Shown here piece by piece: positions 62,271-64,000 of a stretch of 64,000 bases of DNA. Each line of letters starts with the position of its first letter. Positions within the stretch are counted from its first letter, which is position 1. A program made the translations under genes and the position numbers. Source of the stretch: Blasia pusilla (lineage: Eukaryota > Marchantiophyta > Marchantiopsida > Blasiales). The stretch is from the NCBI GenBank assembly GCA_050084515.1, contig CM114272.1, forward strand, positions 38,068,001 through 38,132,000, written 5' to 3'. Under the pieces are notes generated by a model that ran no database searches, was not told the DNA's origin, and was given only the letters and a program-made list of their open reading frames with translations.

Positions 62271-62895
62271 TGAAGTGGAGGACGGCGCAACCATGGGTGG
62301 TTAAAAATGAATACCCGCTTAGATCTTTTTCAAATCAAATCTGGGTATGTTCAAAATTACTTTTTTATGTTGTAGACTGTAGGTTTACATATGCAACCCG
62401 TTGGATTCTGACGGGTTGCACGAATCGTGTAGAGACATTTAGTGCAACCCTTCCCCCATGATGAGCAACCCGTTGGAACCTGATGGGTTGCTCATAGACT
62501 GGTGACTTTGCTGATGAGAAACCCGTTGGGATTCGACGAGTTGCACGGGAACTTTTTGACGAAGTTGGAGAGCTACTAGAATTTTGACTTTGTTCACGAG
62601 CAACCCGTCCGATTCCGATGGGTTGCTTCTTAGCTAGATGTTTGGATAAGGAAAAAAGCAACCAATGTAACTCGTCGGGATCCGACCGGTTGCACGGGAA
62701 CTTTTTGACAAAGTTGTAGAGTTACTAGAATTGTTACTTTGTTTATGAGTAACCCATCGGGTTCTGACGGGTTGCTTCTTAGGTAGATGTTTGGATAAGG
62801 AAAAAAGAACCCAGTGCAATCCGTTGGAATCCGATGGGTTGCAAAGGTGATTTTTAGGAAGTTATAGAGCAACCTGTCTATTTTTGACATGTTGT
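62271..62895. repeat. Intron of gene A (right) with palindromes and a 150-bp tandem repeat
   Basis: Palindromes start near 62393, 62465, 62518, 62600, 62667, 62749, 62816 and 62869. From 62518 to about 62800 the unit [palindrome-CACGGGAACTTTTTGAC-..-palindrome-CTTCTTAG.TAGATGTTTGG] is present twice with a period near 150 bp. The last palindrome overlaps the presumed TGTTGTAG acceptor (62888-62895). Confidence 0.75.
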
Positions 62896-63456
62896 AGGCT
62901 TGTTCCAACTTAAAGCTAACATCATTTTGCTCTTGCCTTGTGGACACATGGAACACTCCTATGTCTACTATTTTGTGAGACCGGAGCACATGTTTCATGT
63001 GGTTCACATAGCGGATCCACTCGACCCATGCTTGGATGGGGTCACATTGGATAGCCTTTACAATTCCCCTCGGGAATCTTTATGATTGAAAGCACATCTT
63101 TAATTGGAGTAAGGGAGAAGTCACCTGCCCTGATGCAGACCCTCATTGAGCTATGCTCAAGGCTGGGTGATTTGGTCTTGGACTTGGTAGGTTTATTAGA
63201 GGCAAGTATCTAAGGTTCATGGTAGAGTGGCAGGAATATTCTTTGTTTTGAGGGAAGAAAGGAACTTTTTGGCCTTTGCAAGGAGGCAAAGGCAGATTAA
63301 AAAAGGCTAGTGGGAGTCTACAACTTGCCTCCAAAGGCAATTGCTCCAGCAATAGATCGATTGGTTGTGACGCCATCTTCCCTTCTTGTAATTCCGAAAA
63401 TTGGAAGGGCAAGGCCGGCAGTCATTCAGGAGGAGCTCTCGGATGATGACGAGTGA
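62896..63456 (+). pseudogene. Transposon gene A, right copy: C-terminal methylase-like motifs X/I
   Basis: First frame: HMEHSYVYYFVRPEHMFHVV (about 62949-63008). Second frame: VREKSPALMQTLIELCSRLG and DLVLDL (63106-63186), then, past stops and shifts, EYF.CFEGRKELFGLCKEAK-type residues and a Ser/Asp-rich end with TGA at 63454. The sequence K-x-P-x-L-M-x-x-L-I-x-x-x-S-x-x-G-D-x-V-L-D is the standard join of motif X and motif I at the C-terminus of beta-class (N6A/N4C) DNA methyltransferases, which carry motif IV upstream, as here. The GxG of motif I is blurred. The left copy of this part lies outside the window. Confidence 0.5.
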
Positions 63457-64000
63457 GTTCAATGGATTTATCGGATTGAATTGATTCAAGCATTTTGGAG
63501 TAGGGATTTGGTGGTTGCAAGCGGTGGAGTACATATTGATAGTGGATGGATGTCACCTTGCAGAGCATACAAGATTTTTTTCCGGGGAAGGCGTTAGGGC
63601 TCTTCAAATCACACATGGGACCGATATGGTGTACCTAGGGGGGAGGGGGGGCCAAGGTTATTGACTTCCCCTACATTCTCAATCCCTATCTACAATTGGC
63701 CAAATGAGCCACTAGTATCCCAAAACATTCCTTTTGTACAAGAACTGAGGCGAGTTAGTAGTAAATTTGTAGATGACGAGGCTGAAGTAATCATAGACAA
63801 GAGTTGTTGGATTTAGTGAGTAAATGTAAATTTCTGAGTTTCCCTTGAATGTAATAGAGGACTTCCAATTTTTTGAGTATATTAACGTTCTTGAAGTGTC
63901 TTCTAAGTAGTGGTGCTTCTATGTCTGGGTTGCGATTCCTCTATGCTGGACGGTCTTCATTAAGCAACCTGTCGGATTAAACTCGGTTGCAAACCAAAGA
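63457..64000. other. End of the window, no recognised gene
   Basis: A GTGAGT at 63452 could be a splice donor, so gene A may continue; a short coding-like stretch (HTRFFSGEGVRALQITHGTD, about 63560-63620) is visible, but I cannot place it. A last palindrome lies at 63964-63990. Confidence 0.3.

Overview
The window looks like transposon-rich nuclear DNA of a green plant lineage, most likely a charophyte alga (a Chara-like genome is my best guess, not proven). Signs are a retrotransposon primer site matching the 3' end of plant tRNA-Asp, introns with GT/AG ends, plant-type mitotic MSA promoter boxes, a relic of a ROCK1-type nucleotide-sugar transporter gene and a relic of plastid-type FtsZ. No rRNA, tRNA or prokaryotic-style operon was seen. 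Almost all coding sequence is transposon-derived and most of it is decayed.

Layout. (1) 1-8100 and 56636-64000 hold two copies, in opposite orientation, of one divergent gene pair. Gene B encodes a DDE transposase with a C-terminal SWIM zinc finger. Gene A encodes a coiled-coil region, a ParB/Srx-like DGNHR segment and, at its C-terminus, motifs of a beta-class (N6-adenine/N4-cytosine) DNA methyltransferase. The introns and the shared promoter region of this pair are filled with a family of 27-bp palindromes (arms GCAACCCGTCGGA and TCCGACGGGTTGC) not seen elsewhere in the window. (2) 8365-13700, 23823-24334 and 37522-46827 hold pieces of a Ty3/Gypsy family whose polyprotein carries a C5-cytosine DNA methyltransferase between protease and reverse transcriptase, and a PHD finger after integrase. 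(3) 15243-16515 is a 5'-truncated non-LTR retrotransposon with a restriction-like endonuclease. (4) 16516-24638 and 35402-37375 are relics of host sequence (FtsZ, transporter exons, an orphan 259-codon frame) plus short duplications. (5) 24639-35401 is a complete Athila/Tat-like Gypsy element with 1.17-kb LTRs, a CCATA target duplication, a tRNA-Asp primer site and an extra coiled-coil ORF in the env position. (6) 46849-56037 holds two truncated minus-strand copies of that second Gypsy family, joined to each other and to a 21-bp LTR stub.

Taken together, two unrelated transposon lineages in one 64-kb stretch appear to carry their own DNA methyltransferases: C5 in the Gypsy elements and a candidate N6A/N4C enzyme in the DDE element. 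The in-frame stops of the C5 family are mostly TAG where the context suggests an original CAG, the change expected from deamination of methylated cytosine in CHG context.
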